A stretch of 64,000 bases of DNA, taken from the NCBI GenBank assembly GCA_017555965.1, contig JAFZFH010000071.1, forward strand, positions 39,456 to 103,455, in the 5' to 3' direction. This DNA comes from Bacteroidales bacterium. GTDB taxonomy: Bacteria; Bacteroidota; Bacteroidia; Bacteroidales; UBA932. Within the stretch, counting starts at the first letter, position 1. Every line of letters begins with the position of its first letter. Shown here piece after piece: positions 37,048-46,258 of this stretch. Position numbers and translations under genes: made by a program. The notes under the pieces were generated by a model. It was given only the letters and a program-made list of their open reading frames with translations. It was not told where the DNA came from and did not search any database.

Positions 37048-37135
37048 GCTCACAATGAACACTCAAATGTAACTCATTGGCAAAATGTTATTAAAACAAA
37101 ATAGTTCTCCGTGGTAACATTTTTGTTAACACAAG

Positions 37136-37161
37136 AAAAGGCCCTTTTTCAGGGCCTTTTT
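37136..37161 (+). terminator. Strong intrinsic terminator of the clpS-clpA-aat operon
   Basis: Perfect 10-bp stem AAAAGGCCCT / AGGGCCTTTT with TTTTC loop and a following T, about 90 bp after the DUF4250 stop. Confidence 0.9.
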
Positions 37162-37227
37162 CCGTACTTTCTCTTCCGTCAACATCACCCAACGCACACA
37201 ACAAACACCGCACATATCAGGTATCCA

Positions 37228-37293
37228 AAACACCCGTTATGTGCAGTGTTGTCATCATCAAGCATCAGAAACACTCGATATATGCAGTATTGT
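37228..37293. repeat. Two imperfect 25-bp direct repeats
   Basis: Units at 37228-37252 and 37269-37293 (AAACAC.CG.TAT.TGCAGT.TTGT) agree at 21 of 25 positions with a 16-bp spacer, between the clp-operon terminator and the peroxidase 3' end. A possible weaker third unit begins near 37204. Function unknown. The rest of the 37048-37307 spacer shows only the terminator. Confidence 0.6.
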
Positions 37294-37307
37294 TTTGAAG
37301 CGAAGGC

Positions 37308-38708
37308 CTAGTGTCCGAGGATCTCGTCGCGTGAGTTGTCAGAAGTAACAGGGACACCGTTATATTCTCCGGTGAGAGTCTTGAGGAATGAAGTGATCTG
37401 TGCGACTTCTGAATCTGTCAGCTCGACGCCGCTCTGATAGATCGCCATGTCACGGACAGCCTCCTCAAGAGTGTGGCGGGTACCATCATGATAGTATGGC
37501 CATGTATGCTCTACATTGCGCAGTCCAGGCACCTTGAAGCGGTGGCGGTCACGCTCAAGCTGAGTTTCCTTGAAACGTCCGTTATCCTCGTTGGTGAGTT
37601 CCATTCCCCTATCCGCAAAGTAATGTTTACGGAGGCCCATCAATTCGTATGACTGACCACCGAGATTAGGGCCTACATGACAGGTAGCACAGTCATAAGT
37701 CTTGAAGAGTTCATATCCGGCAAGTTCTTCTGCAGTTATTGCAGAATCGTCTCCGCGAAGCCACTTGTCGAACTTTGAATTCGGAGTGATGAGGGTTCTC
37801 TCAAACTCCTCGATAGCATCTGTAATGTTGGCTTCTGTGAGGCCATCAGGATATACCTTCTCGAACTCCTTGGCAAACTTCTTGTCAGCCTTGAGCTTTG
37901 CGATGATCGCATCGAAAGAAGGAGATGCCATCTCTACCGGATTGAGCGGCGGACCTGCAGCCTGATCGGCAAGAGTCTTTGCACGGCCATCCCAGAACTG
38001 AACGAAGTTATATACTGCGTTAAAGACAGTAGGAGCATTGACGCCACCCAACTGATCATCTACTCCGTGCGAATATTGATGGTTATCTACACCAGCTGTC
38101 TCAAGAGCATGACAGCTCGCGCATGAGACTGTATTATCCACAGAAAGTCGTGTATCATGGAAAAGGGCAAAACCAAGAGCCGCCTTCTGAGGATCAGCTG
38201 AAACCTCAACATCAATCGGACGTACAGGCTCAGCAGCACGGTCACCGACAAGACCGTCATTGTACATCGCAGCTCTACGCTCCTTGATCCAAGAAAGCAC
38301 TACTGCCCTCTTTGCATCAGTAAGCGAACTGCCCCAATGTACAAGATAGTACTTCGGCATCGGCATTCGTCCGTCAAGAACAACCTTCTCCACTTTTGCA
38401 AGATCCACAGGACTCACTTCCCCATCCACGGCCAGAGCCTCCATGAAAGGTTCGATATCAAAAGCTCTGTAACCGGAATCAATATCCTTCATGACCACCT
38501 TTCCTGCAACAGGAAGCTTTGCATAGAACGGTATCTGCGGATCTGCGGAATGGCATGACAGACAGCCACCATCTTCGAAGATTTCAAGAACCTGCTCATT
38601 TGCCGGAAGGTCGGCAGGAGGGAGCTGATTCACGAGCCTGTAGACCAGAGTCATCGCAGCCACTGCCACCAGCAGTGCACATGCGCACCATTTGACCATT
38701 GTTTTCAT
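37308..38708 (-). CDS. Tri-haem cytochrome c peroxidase, membrane anchored
   Basis: 466 residues from ATG 38708, which begins an N-terminal membrane anchor (WCACALLVAVAAMTLVY); an ATG at 38729 overlapping the previous gene is possible. Three CXXCH haem sites: CLSCH (49-53) in an extra N-terminal haem-binding domain, CASCH (196-200) and CATCH (340-344) in the di-haem peroxidase module. It would reduce hydrogen peroxide in the periplasm using electrons from the quinol/cytochrome chain, the extra haem perhaps feeding electrons in. The cytochrome-maturation genes ccsA and resB lie directly upstream in the same operon. Confidence 0.93.
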   Translation of the reverse strand: MKTMVKWCACALLVAVAAMTLVYRLVNQLPPADLPANEQVLEIFEDGGCLSCHSADPQIPFYAKLPVAGKVVMKDIDSGYRAFDIEPFMEALAVDGEVSPVDLAKVEKVVLDGRMPMPKYYLVHWGSSLTDAKRAVVLSWIKERRAAMYNDGLVGDRAAEPVRPIDVEVSADPQKAALGFALFHDTRLSVDNTVSCASCHALETAGVDNHQYSHGVDDQLGGVNAPTVFNAVYNFVQFWDGRAKTLADQAAGPPLNPVEMASPSFDAIIAKLKADKKFAKEFEKVYPDGLTEANITDAIEEFERTLITPNSKFDKWLRGDDSAITAEELAGYELFKTYDCATCHVGPNLGGQSYELMGLRKHYFADRGMELTNEDNGRFKETQLERDRHRFKVPGLRNVEHTWPYYHDGTRHTLEEAVRDMAIYQSGVELTDSEVAQITSFLKTLTGEYNGVPVTSDNSRDEILGH

Positions 38709-38712
38709 AAAA

Positions 38713-39522
38713 CTATCTATTGTAAACATGTATGCTATCCTGAGCCGCAGGGAGATAATTCACTCCCCACCAGCACATCTGAAGACAGATGAATGAGAAT
38801 ATGAGAAGCAGACAGAGGGTTTTTCTTGAGGTTCTGCCCATCAGCCTCATATGTATGTAAAGAACATAACAGAGCCAGGTGACCATGGCCCATGTCTCTT
38901 TCGGATCCCAACTCCAATAATGTCCCCATGCCTGTTTTGCCCAGATCGCTCCTGTGAGCATTCCGAATGTAAGGAAGGCCGTACCTATATAGACAAGGGT
39001 ATCCGCAGCTTCGAACAGATCCTTTCCTTTCTTGAACAGTCCAATGAGCGCAATCAGAAAAGCACATCCGAGCAGCGAATACGAGAACATGTATACTGTC
39101 ACGTGAGGTATGAACCAAGGACTTTGGAGGGCCGGCATGAGAGACTGATCGTGAATCTCCGGTCTGAGGATGTTTATCACGATGAAGACGGTAGCGAGCA
39201 CGGTAGAAAAAGACAGTATCCATCTGAAGCGCCACCATGCGTATGTCAGAAGACCGGAAAGCAGGGCAAAGAACGAATACCAGAGCCTTGTCTCACCCAT
39301 CGTCTTGAGAGGAGGACGTCCCAAGCTGATCCACAGGAGTACTATGAAAGATGCCAGCACAAGAACAGAAACCACGCTCAACAAGATTGCCCATCCTCTG
39401 CGCTGACGATATCGGACAGACGAAACCGACCAATGGTCATTTGCGCACAATGCGAATATGGCTCCTCCTGCCGAAAAAACTGCGGAGAGAATTCCGAACA
39501 ATATGAAAAGATCCCATGTCAT
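38713..39522 (-). CDS. ccsA: Cytochrome c biogenesis protein CcsA
   Basis: 269-residue membrane protein with about eight helices and the haem-handling tryptophan-rich motif WGHYWSWDPKETW (199-211), flanked by conserved histidines (His140 in PHVTVYMFSY and the His in YIHMR). CcsA and ResB/Ccs1 form the System II synthase that attaches haem to CXXCH sites outside the cytoplasm, here presumably for the peroxidase next to it. Four bp separate it from resB and from the peroxidase start. Confidence 0.92.
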   Translation of the reverse strand: MTWDLFILFGILSAVFSAGGAIFALCANDHWSVSSVRYRQRRGWAILLSVVSVLVLASFIVLLWISLGRPPLKTMGETRLWYSFFALLSGLLTYAWWRFRWILSFSTVLATVFIVINILRPEIHDQSLMPALQSPWFIPHVTVYMFSYSLLGCAFLIALIGLFKKGKDLFEAADTLVYIGTAFLTFGMLTGAIWAKQAWGHYWSWDPKETWAMVTWLCYVLYIHMRLMGRTSRKTLCLLLIFSFICLQMCWWGVNYLPAAQDSIHVYNR

Positions 39523-39526
39523 AGCA

Positions 39527-40297
39527 TCAGTCTATTATATTATTGTTTCTTCTCGGACCACCGACAAAAAGCATGAACGCACCAATGAGCATCATGACAA
39601 TTCCGACAAGGGCACCATATCGCCATGGTTCTCTAACCACCTGCAACACACAGTATTCACCTGCTGACGTATCATAGGAAGTCAGATACAGATCCTCACC
39701 GAACCCCAGATAACAGGGATGGTTCACACGAAGTTCAGTCTTTTCACCGTCGACGGACACCACTGCCCTGTAATCAGAAGGAATGCCGTCTGCACCATAT
39801 GAAACGGTAAAATCTTCCAAAGTCAGGCTGTAATCGAGCCATTTCACATTGCCGTCATCATCATAAGCTTCATATACAGGGACATCCTTAAAGGCCTGCA
39901 TACGGTATGTTGCAGTGTCCGGAGCACCCCAGTAGGCAAAACCTATGGTAACCAGAAGTCCTGCATGAAGAAACAGAAAACGCCATCTTACGGCACCGAG
40001 CCGCGCACCTGTGGCAGTCGCTTCTCTCCATCCGCGCAGTATGACATATGCAAGCACTGACTGAAAATAAAGCATGAAGATGACGAATGGCCAGGTTGTT
40101 GTAATCCAGCGGCAACCGGTAATGCCTATGACAAGGCAGATTACTAGAAAAATACCGACTGCAAGATAAGTGGCGCCGGAGGAGAGCATGAACCGTACAA
40201 ATCCTGACTTTCTTCTGCTGCTCCACATCAAAACAACCGAAAGTCCCCATAAAAGGAAGAGGACCAGATTGACCGGAAATGAGAAAATCGAGTACAT
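39527..40297 (-). CDS. ResB/Ccs1-like cytochrome c biogenesis protein
   Basis: 256 residues: four N-terminal hydrophobic helices (about 5-25, 38-58, 70-90, 107-125), a beta-rich extracytoplasmic domain with segments typical of ResB (WLDYSLTLEDFTVSYG, VSVDGEKTELRVNHPCYLGFGEDLYLTSYD) and a last helix near 228-250. It is shorter than full-length ResB. The position directly upstream of ccsA supports the assignment. Confidence 0.85.
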   Translation of the reverse strand: MYSIFSFPVNLVLFLLWGLSVVLMWSSRRKSGFVRFMLSSGATYLAVGIFLVICLVIGITGCRWITTTWPFVIFMLYFQSVLAYVILRGWREATATGARLGAVRWRFLFLHAGLLVTIGFAYWGAPDTATYRMQAFKDVPVYEAYDDDGNVKWLDYSLTLEDFTVSYGADGIPSDYRAVVSVDGEKTELRVNHPCYLGFGEDLYLTSYDTSAGEYCVLQVVREPWRYGALVGIVMMLIGAFMLFVGGPRRNNNIID

Positions 40298-40316
40298 AAC
40301 CTATATCGTCTGCATA

Positions 40317-40324
40317 CAAACTTA
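40317..40324 (-). promoter_or_regulatory. Possible -7 element of the resB-ccsA-peroxidase operon
   Basis: Minus strand TAAGTTTG fits TAnnTTTG, 20 bp before ATG 40297. It faces the BASS-transporter promoter in a 95-bp divergent spacer. Confidence 0.45.
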
Positions 40325-40334
40325 CATAAAAAAT

Positions 40335-40366
40335 TTTGAATATCTCCATAAAAATTAGTATCTTTG
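40335..40366 (+). promoter_or_regulatory. Consensus Bacteroidetes promoter of the BASS transporter operon
   Basis: -33 TTTG (40335-40338), 20-bp spacer, -7 TATCTTTG (40359-40366), 27 bp before ATG 40393. Confidence 0.75.
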
Positions 40367-40392
40367 TTTACTAATTACTAAAACCACCTGAA

Positions 40393-41364
40393 ATGAACGA
40401 ACAAGTTATCAAGACTTTGGACGAGCTAAATGTAACAATGAACGGAGGTTCCACACTCCTCAACATTGTTCTTGCATTTGTAATGTTCGGAGTTGCGTTG
40501 GGTATCAAACCTGCAACTTTTGTAGACATCATAAAGAATCCTAAGTCCATTCTGACAGGCATTGTATGCCAGCTCGTGCTTCTGCCGGCTCTGACCTTGA
40601 TACTTATCATGGTATGCGGACATTGGCTTTCTCCTATGATTGCACTTGGAATGATTCTCGTGGCTTCATGCCCTGGAGGAAACATCTCCAACTTCATAAC
40701 ATCTCTTTCAAGAGGAAACTCAGAGCTGTCAGTTTCGCTTACGGCAGTCAACACAGCGGCGTGCGTCTTTACTACCCCTCTCAACTTTGCATTCTGGGGC
40801 AAGCTTTATCTCAACTTTGCCGGCAACCATGGCATCGGCACGCTTCCCGAACTCGAGATTCCGCTCGGAGAAATCTTTCAGAGCATCTTCATCATCATGG
40901 GTATTCCGCTCGTGCTCGGCATCTTGTGCGGACAGTACCTTCCGAAGATGACAAAGCTCCTGAAAAAACCTCTACAATACCTTTCGATAGCAGTGTTTAT
41001 CGCAATGGTAATCATTATCTTCAAGGGCAACTTCGATGTATTCAAAGTCTGCATCAAGTACATCTTCCTTGTTGTACTTCTGCATAATCTACTCGCCCTT
41101 GGAATCGGCTTTGGTTCAAGTACATTACTGAAGCTCCCTTACAAAGATCGCAGAACGCTCACTATAGAGACAGGCATCCAGAACTCAGGTCTTGGACTCA
41201 TCCTCCTTCTTAACCCGCACATTTTCCCTGACACAGGAGCATGGGCGAACAACGGAGGTATGCTTGTGATCACTGCGTGGTGGGGCGTATGGCACATCAT
41301 TTCCGGTCTGACCCTTGCTTTCCTCTGGAGAGTACGTGGCAGAAAGGAGGCAACAGAAGAATAA
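40393..41364 (+). CDS. BASS family (bile acid:Na+ symporter-like) transporter
   Basis: 323 residues, about ten membrane helices. Family landmarks: FVMFGVALGI near 30, VASCPGGNISNFITSLSRGNSELSVSLTA (the sodium-site helix with its conserved GGxxSN) and ETGIQNSGLGLILL. BASS members carry bile acids, pantoate or other organic acids with sodium. Gut bacterial BASS proteins are often annotated as bile acid symporters; the real substrate cannot be read here, but a choloylglycine-hydrolase-family gene lies 8 kb away. Confidence 0.9.
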   Translation: MNEQVIKTLDELNVTMNGGSTLLNIVLAFVMFGVALGIKPATFVDIIKNPKSILTGIVCQLVLLPALTLILIMVCGHWLSPMIALGMILVASCPGGNISNFITSLSRGNSELSVSLTAVNTAACVFTTPLNFAFWGKLYLNFAGNHGIGTLPELEIPLGEIFQSIFIIMGIPLVLGILCGQYLPKMTKLLKKPLQYLSIAVFIAMVIIIFKGNFDVFKVCIKYIFLVVLLHNLLALGIGFGSSTLLKLPYKDRRTLTIETGIQNSGLGLILLLNPHIFPDTGAWANNGGMLVITAWWGVWHIISGLTLAFLWRVRGRKEATEE

Positions 41365-41369
41365 GACAG

Positions 41370-42689
41370 ATGGCTAAGAAAAACATCTACGACAAGGACC
41401 AGGGATACAACCTTATCCGTCCTTTCATACTTTGGCTCATAAAGAACGGTTATCGCAAGGTCGAAGTCAGAGGTGAGGAAAACCTTCCTACAGACGGTCC
41501 TATAATATTCGCACCGAACCATTGCAACACGCTGATGGATGCTCTTGTCGTACTTAGAGCAGACAAAGAGGCGATTGTCTTTGGAGCAAGAGCGGACATG
41601 TTCAACAACAAGCTCGTTGCAAGAGCAATGTACTTCTTCCGTATCCTTCCCATGGTACGCCAGAGAGACGGCTTGCGCAATGTACTTAAGAACGTCGAGA
41701 CTCAGGAAATCATCGTCGACACACTGGAGCATGACGTGAAGTTCTGTATCTTTCCGGAAGGCAGACATAGAGCAGAAAAGTCACTCCTTCCCCTCGGCAA
41801 GGGAATATTCCGCGCAGCATTGGCTGCGAATGCCAGATTTGGAGATAAAAAACCTGTATATATAGTACCTGTAGGCCTCGAATACGGCGACTTCTTCCGC
41901 TATAGAGGTACATCACTTGTCACATACGGCAAGCCGATCAACGTCACAGAGTTCGTAAAGACTCTTGATGTGAAGAACGAGGCACAGATGATGGAGCCTC
42001 TCCGCAAGGAGCTTGCTGCAGGAATGTCACAATTGTTCACATATATTCCTGAAGGTGAATATCTTAAGGAAAAATGGATGCTCACCAAGATGCTCTCGGT
42101 AGAAAGCTCGAAGAAACCTTACGGAGACTTCGGCACAAAGCTCTACGACGGCATGATGCACAACAGAGAGATCGTCGCATCGATTGAAAAGGCCTGCGAA
42201 GAACATCCTGAAAAGATGGAGAAGATCCTCGAGGAAGTCAAGGAATTCGACAAGAAAAGAAGAAAAGACGGTATATCCATCTACTCGTTCCGCAAGAACA
42301 ATGACGTTCTTCATATCATCGGCAAGACTTTCGCCGCATTGATCGGCCTTCCATATTTCATCTTCAGCGCACTGTCAAACCTCCCTATGTGGGTGCTTGA
42401 CAAGCTTATCCGCAGCAAGATCAAGGATAAGGCGTTCCGCAACACCGTAAGTTTCGGCGTAAGGCTCGGCTTCAGCCTCACTTGGGTGCCGGCTCTGGTG
42501 ATTGCAGCATTCTGCCTTTGTCCATGGTATCTTGCCTTGGCTTTTGTCCTGCTGTTCATCCCTTCATATGGCTACTTCTTTGATTACATTGAAGGAATGC
42601 GCAGGTTCATCTCAGACATCAGGTCTAACGGATGCAGAAAACTCCGTAAGAGTTTCGCATCTGTAATCAAGGAGTTTAAAACACTGTAA
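41370..42689 (+). CDS. PlsC-type 1-acylglycerol-3-phosphate acyltransferase family protein
   Basis: 439 residues from ATG 41370, 5 bp after the transporter stop; the frame is open upstream inside the transporter gene, but this ATG fits the family N-terminus. Acyltransferase motifs: PNHCNTLMD (NHx4D), FPEGRHR and PVGLEYGD. A central helical region and a pair of hydrophobic helices (about 345-420) follow, longer than classic PlsC. It should transfer acyl groups to a glycerophosphate-type acceptor at the inner membrane; exact substrate unknown. Confidence 0.88.
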   Translation: MAKKNIYDKDQGYNLIRPFILWLIKNGYRKVEVRGEENLPTDGPIIFAPNHCNTLMDALVVLRADKEAIVFGARADMFNNKLVARAMYFFRILPMVRQRDGLRNVLKNVETQEIIVDTLEHDVKFCIFPEGRHRAEKSLLPLGKGIFRAALAANARFGDKKPVYIVPVGLEYGDFFRYRGTSLVTYGKPINVTEFVKTLDVKNEAQMMEPLRKELAAGMSQLFTYIPEGEYLKEKWMLTKMLSVESSKKPYGDFGTKLYDGMMHNREIVASIEKACEEHPEKMEKILEEVKEFDKKRRKDGISIYSFRKNNDVLHIIGKTFAALIGLPYFIFSALSNLPMWVLDKLIRSKIKDKAFRNTVSFGVRLGFSLTWVPALVIAAFCLCPWYLALAFVLLFIPSYGYFFDYIEGMRRFISDIRSNGCRKLRKSFASVIKEFKTL

Positions 42690-42715
42690 AAACCTTAACC
42701 TTAAATATTTACAAA

Positions 42716-44143
42716 ATGAAAAGAACATTTATAACCGCTTTGGCGGCATTGATGCTCTGTACCCCTTCATTTGCTGAAACCACAGAAAATTCAGCAGAAG
42801 ACAAAGAGACGAAGAAAGAGAAGAAAGTCACCTATAACGAGAACGGAGAGATCATCAAGACAGGACTCAACTTCGGTCCTCTCCCGGTAGTAGCATTTGA
42901 TGCAGACCGCGGATTCCAATACGGAGCCCTTCTGAACATCTATAATTTCGGAGACGGAAGCACATATCCAAACCCTAAGTCATGGTGGTACATAGAGGCT
43001 TCTGCCTACACCGGAGGCACATGGAACCTTTATCTGAACTATGACAACATGGAGGTCTGGAACAACACACGCCTTTCGATCTGTACAAACTACAGCAACG
43101 AGGCTGCTCTCGACTTCTATGGATTCAACGGTTATCAGAGCATCTACACCTATGCACTGGACGACTTCTTCAAGAACAATCCTGACGAGTTCACATTCGA
43201 CACATCAACAAAGAAGGGCGAGAAGGCTGCCAATAAGTTCGACAACGGAGCGGGAAAGGCTCCTAACGGATTCTACCGATACAGCAGACAGTCATTCCGC
43301 GCAAAGGCAGACCTTACAGGAAAGATCGCCAAGAACCTATTCTGGGAGGCCGGTTATACATTCTATTGGATCAACCACAAGGAATTCAATCCACAGGGCT
43401 ACAAACCTGTTGACGGTTCGCTCTACAGCCTTTACAAAGACTGGGGTATCCTGAACGACACAGGTGAGAACCAGTTCGTATCTGCTCTCAAGGCTGGTAT
43501 CATGTATGATTCAAGAAACGTTCAGAACAACCCGACTAAGGGTATCTGGGCAGAGGCTCACGCTATCGTAGCTCCGAAATGGCTCGGTTCATCAATGGAT
43601 TCATACAAGATCTCCGCAACATTCAGACAGTATGTTCCGATAGTAAAGGATAAGCTCACATTCGCTTACAGACTCGCCTATCAGGGTTTCCTCGGCGACA
43701 ACACACCTTGGTACCTCATGCCGTTCTACTCGAACATGGGTTATACAAGAGACTACGACGCAATCGGAGGTTACAGAACAACACGCGGTCTCATGCTTGA
43801 CAGAGTACAGGGTGTACATACAGGTTTCTACAACATCGAGCTCCGCTACAAGTTCATCGACTTCCAGCTCTGGAACCAGAACATCGCATTCGCCCTCAGC
43901 GCATTCACTGACGGTGCACATGTATTCAAGGGATTTGACCTTACAAACAAGACAGGCGTGAAGCAGGAACTTTACAAGAAGTACATCGACACAACCCGCA
44001 AGGACGGCCTCCACGCTTCAGCAGGTGCTGGTCTGCGCTTCATCATGAACCAGAACTTCATCGTAGCGTTCGAATATGCTCAGTGCTTCAACAAGCAGGA
44101 CGGTAAGGGCGCATTCTACATCAACACCGGCTTCCTGTTCTAA
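42716..44143 (+). CDS. BamA/TamA-like outer-membrane beta-barrel protein
   Basis: 475 residues, signal peptide ending SFAE (about residue 20), then a charged linker and repeated amphipathic beta strands with many aromatic residues; the chain ends in FYINTGFLF, a C-terminal phenylalanine signature of outer-membrane barrels. It resembles the Omp85-type surface-antigen barrel without POTRA repeats. No partner is obvious; it shares an operon with the acyltransferase (26-bp gap), suggesting a link to envelope lipids (inference). Confidence 0.75.
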   Translation: MKRTFITALAALMLCTPSFAETTENSAEDKETKKEKKVTYNENGEIIKTGLNFGPLPVVAFDADRGFQYGALLNIYNFGDGSTYPNPKSWWYIEASAYTGGTWNLYLNYDNMEVWNNTRLSICTNYSNEAALDFYGFNGYQSIYTYALDDFFKNNPDEFTFDTSTKKGEKAANKFDNGAGKAPNGFYRYSRQSFRAKADLTGKIAKNLFWEAGYTFYWINHKEFNPQGYKPVDGSLYSLYKDWGILNDTGENQFVSALKAGIMYDSRNVQNNPTKGIWAEAHAIVAPKWLGSSMDSYKISATFRQYVPIVKDKLTFAYRLAYQGFLGDNTPWYLMPFYSNMGYTRDYDAIGGYRTTRGLMLDRVQGVHTGFYNIELRYKFIDFQLWNQNIAFALSAFTDGAHVFKGFDLTNKTGVKQELYKKYIDTTRKDGLHASAGAGLRFIMNQNFIVAFEYAQCFNKQDGKGAFYINTGFLF

Positions 44144-44165
44144 GAAAAAGACATATAAATATATT

Positions 44166-44196
44166 GGAGGATGGCAGACAGCCATCCTCTTTTTTT
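44166..44196 (+). terminator. Intrinsic terminator after the outer-membrane protein gene
   Basis: Perfect 9-bp stem GAGGATGGC / GCCATCCTC with AGACA loop, followed by seven T, 22 bp after the stop. Confidence 0.9.
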
Positions 44197-44289
44197 AATA
44201 TATACAGCTGTAATCTTGGATATGCGACAGAATTTTTGCAAATTTGCAAGGATATCAAAATCACAAACCCCTAACAAATAGACACGACT

Positions 44290-45645
44290 ATGGACCAGTA
44301 CACAAAGAACTATGTTGACGGTTTCATGGCTGACCTCATCGCCAGAAACCCAGGAGAAAAGGAATTTCATCAGGCTGTCAAGGAAGTACTTGAAAGCGTT
44401 GCACCATATATAGTAGAGCACCCATATCTTATGGACCTGAAGGTCCTCGAAAGAATTGTGGAGCCGGAAAGAATCATCATCTTCCGAGTTCCTTGGCTGA
44501 ATGACGAAGGAGAGATCCAGGTCAACAGAGGCTATCGTGTTCAGTGTAACAGCGCTATCGGACCATACAAGGGAGGTATACGCTTCCATCCTAGCGTAAA
44601 CCTCAGCATCATGAAATTCCTTGCATTCGAGCAGACATTCAAGAACAGCCTTACAACCCTTCCTATGGGTTCTGCAAAGGGAGGTTCCGACTTCAATCCT
44701 AAGGGCAAGTCTGACAACGAGGTGATGCGCTTCTGCCAGAGCTTCATGACAGAGCTTCAGAAGCACATCGGAGCAGACACAGACGTTCCTGCAGGAGATA
44801 TCGGAGTCGGCGGACGCGAAATCGGCTACATGTTCGGACAGTACAAGAGACTTCGCGACGAGTTCACAGGAGTACTCACAGGGAAGGGACAGACATGGGG
44901 AGGAAGCCCGATGAGACCTGAGGCTACCGGATATGGTACATGCTACTTTGCATCTGCAATGCTTGCTACACGCGGCGACAGCTACGAAGGCAAGACAGTT
45001 GCAATATCAGGTTCAGGAAACGTGGCACAGTTTGCTGCCCAGAAGGCTCTCCAGCTCGGCGCAAAGGTCGTGACTATGTCAGACTCGAACGGTTCGATCT
45101 ACGATCCGGACGGAATCGACGCAGAGAAGCTCGCATACATCATGGAGCTCAAGAACATCTACAGAGGTCGTATCAGAGAGTATGCTGAGAAATACCCTAC
45201 AGCACAATACTTTCCTGGCGAGCGTCCATGGAGCGTAAAATGTGACATCGCAATGCCTTGCGCAACTCAGAACGAGCTTAACGAGGAAGAGGCGAAGACA
45301 CTCGTTGCCAACGGATGTATGTGCGTTGCAGAAGGTGCGAACATGCCATGTACGCCAGGAGCCATCGAGGTATTCCAGAATGCAAAGCTCCTCTACTCTC
45401 CTGGAAAGGCGTCGAATGCCGGCGGAGTTGCGACATCAGGACTTGAGATGACTCAGAACTCGATGAGACTCAAGTGGACACGTGAAGAGGTGGACGCAAA
45501 CCTCAAGAGAATCATGACAGACATCCACGAGGCGTGCGTCAAGTACGGCACCGAAGAGGATGGATATGTTAACTACGTAAAGGGTGCCAACATCGCAGGC
45601 TTCATCAAGGTTGCTGAGGCGATGATCGCACAGGGATTGGTATAA
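44290..45645 (+). CDS. gdhA: NADP-type glutamate dehydrogenase
   Basis: 451 residues, the length of the hexameric bacterial enzyme. Conserved blocks: CNSAIGPYKGGIRFHPSV, LPMGSAKGGSDF with the catalytic/substrate lysines, PAGDIGVGGREIGYMFG, and the dinucleotide fold SGSGNVAQFAAQKALQLGA. It aminates 2-oxoglutarate with ammonium, the main ammonia-assimilating route in many Bacteroidales. A weak promoter (TTG 44216-44218, 20-bp spacer, CAAATTTG 44239-44246) precedes it. The deoxynucleoside kinase gene follows after 1 bp. Confidence 0.97.
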   Translation: MDQYTKNYVDGFMADLIARNPGEKEFHQAVKEVLESVAPYIVEHPYLMDLKVLERIVEPERIIIFRVPWLNDEGEIQVNRGYRVQCNSAIGPYKGGIRFHPSVNLSIMKFLAFEQTFKNSLTTLPMGSAKGGSDFNPKGKSDNEVMRFCQSFMTELQKHIGADTDVPAGDIGVGGREIGYMFGQYKRLRDEFTGVLTGKGQTWGGSPMRPEATGYGTCYFASAMLATRGDSYEGKTVAISGSGNVAQFAAQKALQLGAKVVTMSDSNGSIYDPDGIDAEKLAYIMELKNIYRGRIREYAEKYPTAQYFPGERPWSVKCDIAMPCATQNELNEEEAKTLVANGCMCVAEGANMPCTPGAIEVFQNAKLLYSPGKASNAGGVATSGLEMTQNSMRLKWTREEVDANLKRIMTDIHEACVKYGTEEDGYVNYVKGANIAGFIKVAEAMIAQGLV

Positions 45646-45646
45646 G

Positions 45647-46258
45647 ATGCATATAGGAATAGCAGGTAATATAGGTTGCGGAAAGACAACGCTGACCAGA
45701 ATGCTCGCGGAGCATTATGGATGGACGCCTAAATTCGAGTCCGTCACTTATAATCCGTATCTGGAAGACTACTACAAGGATATCGAAAGATGGTCATACA
45801 ATCTTGAGACATACTTCCTTGCGCAGCGCTTCCAGGATCTTGTAGAGATTTCAAAATCAGAGGAGGTCATAATTCAGGACAGAACTATCCTTGAAGGTGT
45901 TCACATCTTCGTAGCCAACAACAAGGCTATGGGAAATCTGTCCGACCGCGACTTCGACACTTATATGCAGCTGTTCAACCTGATGATGTCGATGGTAAGG
46001 GAGCCTGACCTGCTCATCTACCTCAAATCATCAGTCCCACACCTTGTTTCGCAGATTCAGAAACGTGGAAGAGATTACGAAAAGAGCATAAGCATCGAAT
46101 ATCTCAACAATCTTAACGAACGTTACGACGAATGGATAGGTAACTATCAGGGCAAAGTCCTGGTGATCGAAGCAGACGACCTAGACTTTGAAAAACGCCC
46201 TGAAGATTTCGCACAGATTACAGACAAGATCGACGCACAGCTTTACGGACTATTCTAA
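45647..46258 (+). CDS. Deoxynucleoside kinase (dAK/dCK type)
   Basis: 203 residues. P-loop GNIGCGKTT (7-15), the substrate block NPYLEDYY, RWSYNLETYFLAQRF and the DRT triad motif IQDRTILE match the dNK family that phosphorylates deoxyadenosine, deoxyguanosine or deoxycytidine. It starts 1 bp after gdhA. Its stop codon overlaps the stop of the convergent LytTR gene: TAA at 46256-46258 and, on the other strand, TAG at 46257-46255. Confidence 0.93.
   Translation: MHIGIAGNIGCGKTTLTRMLAEHYGWTPKFESVTYNPYLEDYYKDIERWSYNLETYFLAQRFQDLVEISKSEEVIIQDRTILEGVHIFVANNKAMGNLSDRDFDTYMQLFNLMMSMVREPDLLIYLKSSVPHLVSQIQKRGRDYEKSISIEYLNNLNERYDEWIGNYQGKVLVIEADDLDFEKRPEDFAQITDKIDAQLYGLF

Noticed and set aside
37204-37293. 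Possible CRISPR array
   Set aside because: Only two imperfect units with a 16-bp spacer, no cas genes in the window.
37048-37307. tRNA or other structural RNA gene in an intergenic spacer
   Set aside because: No cloverleaf or CCA-type acceptor pattern was found here or in the 47053-47351 spacer.
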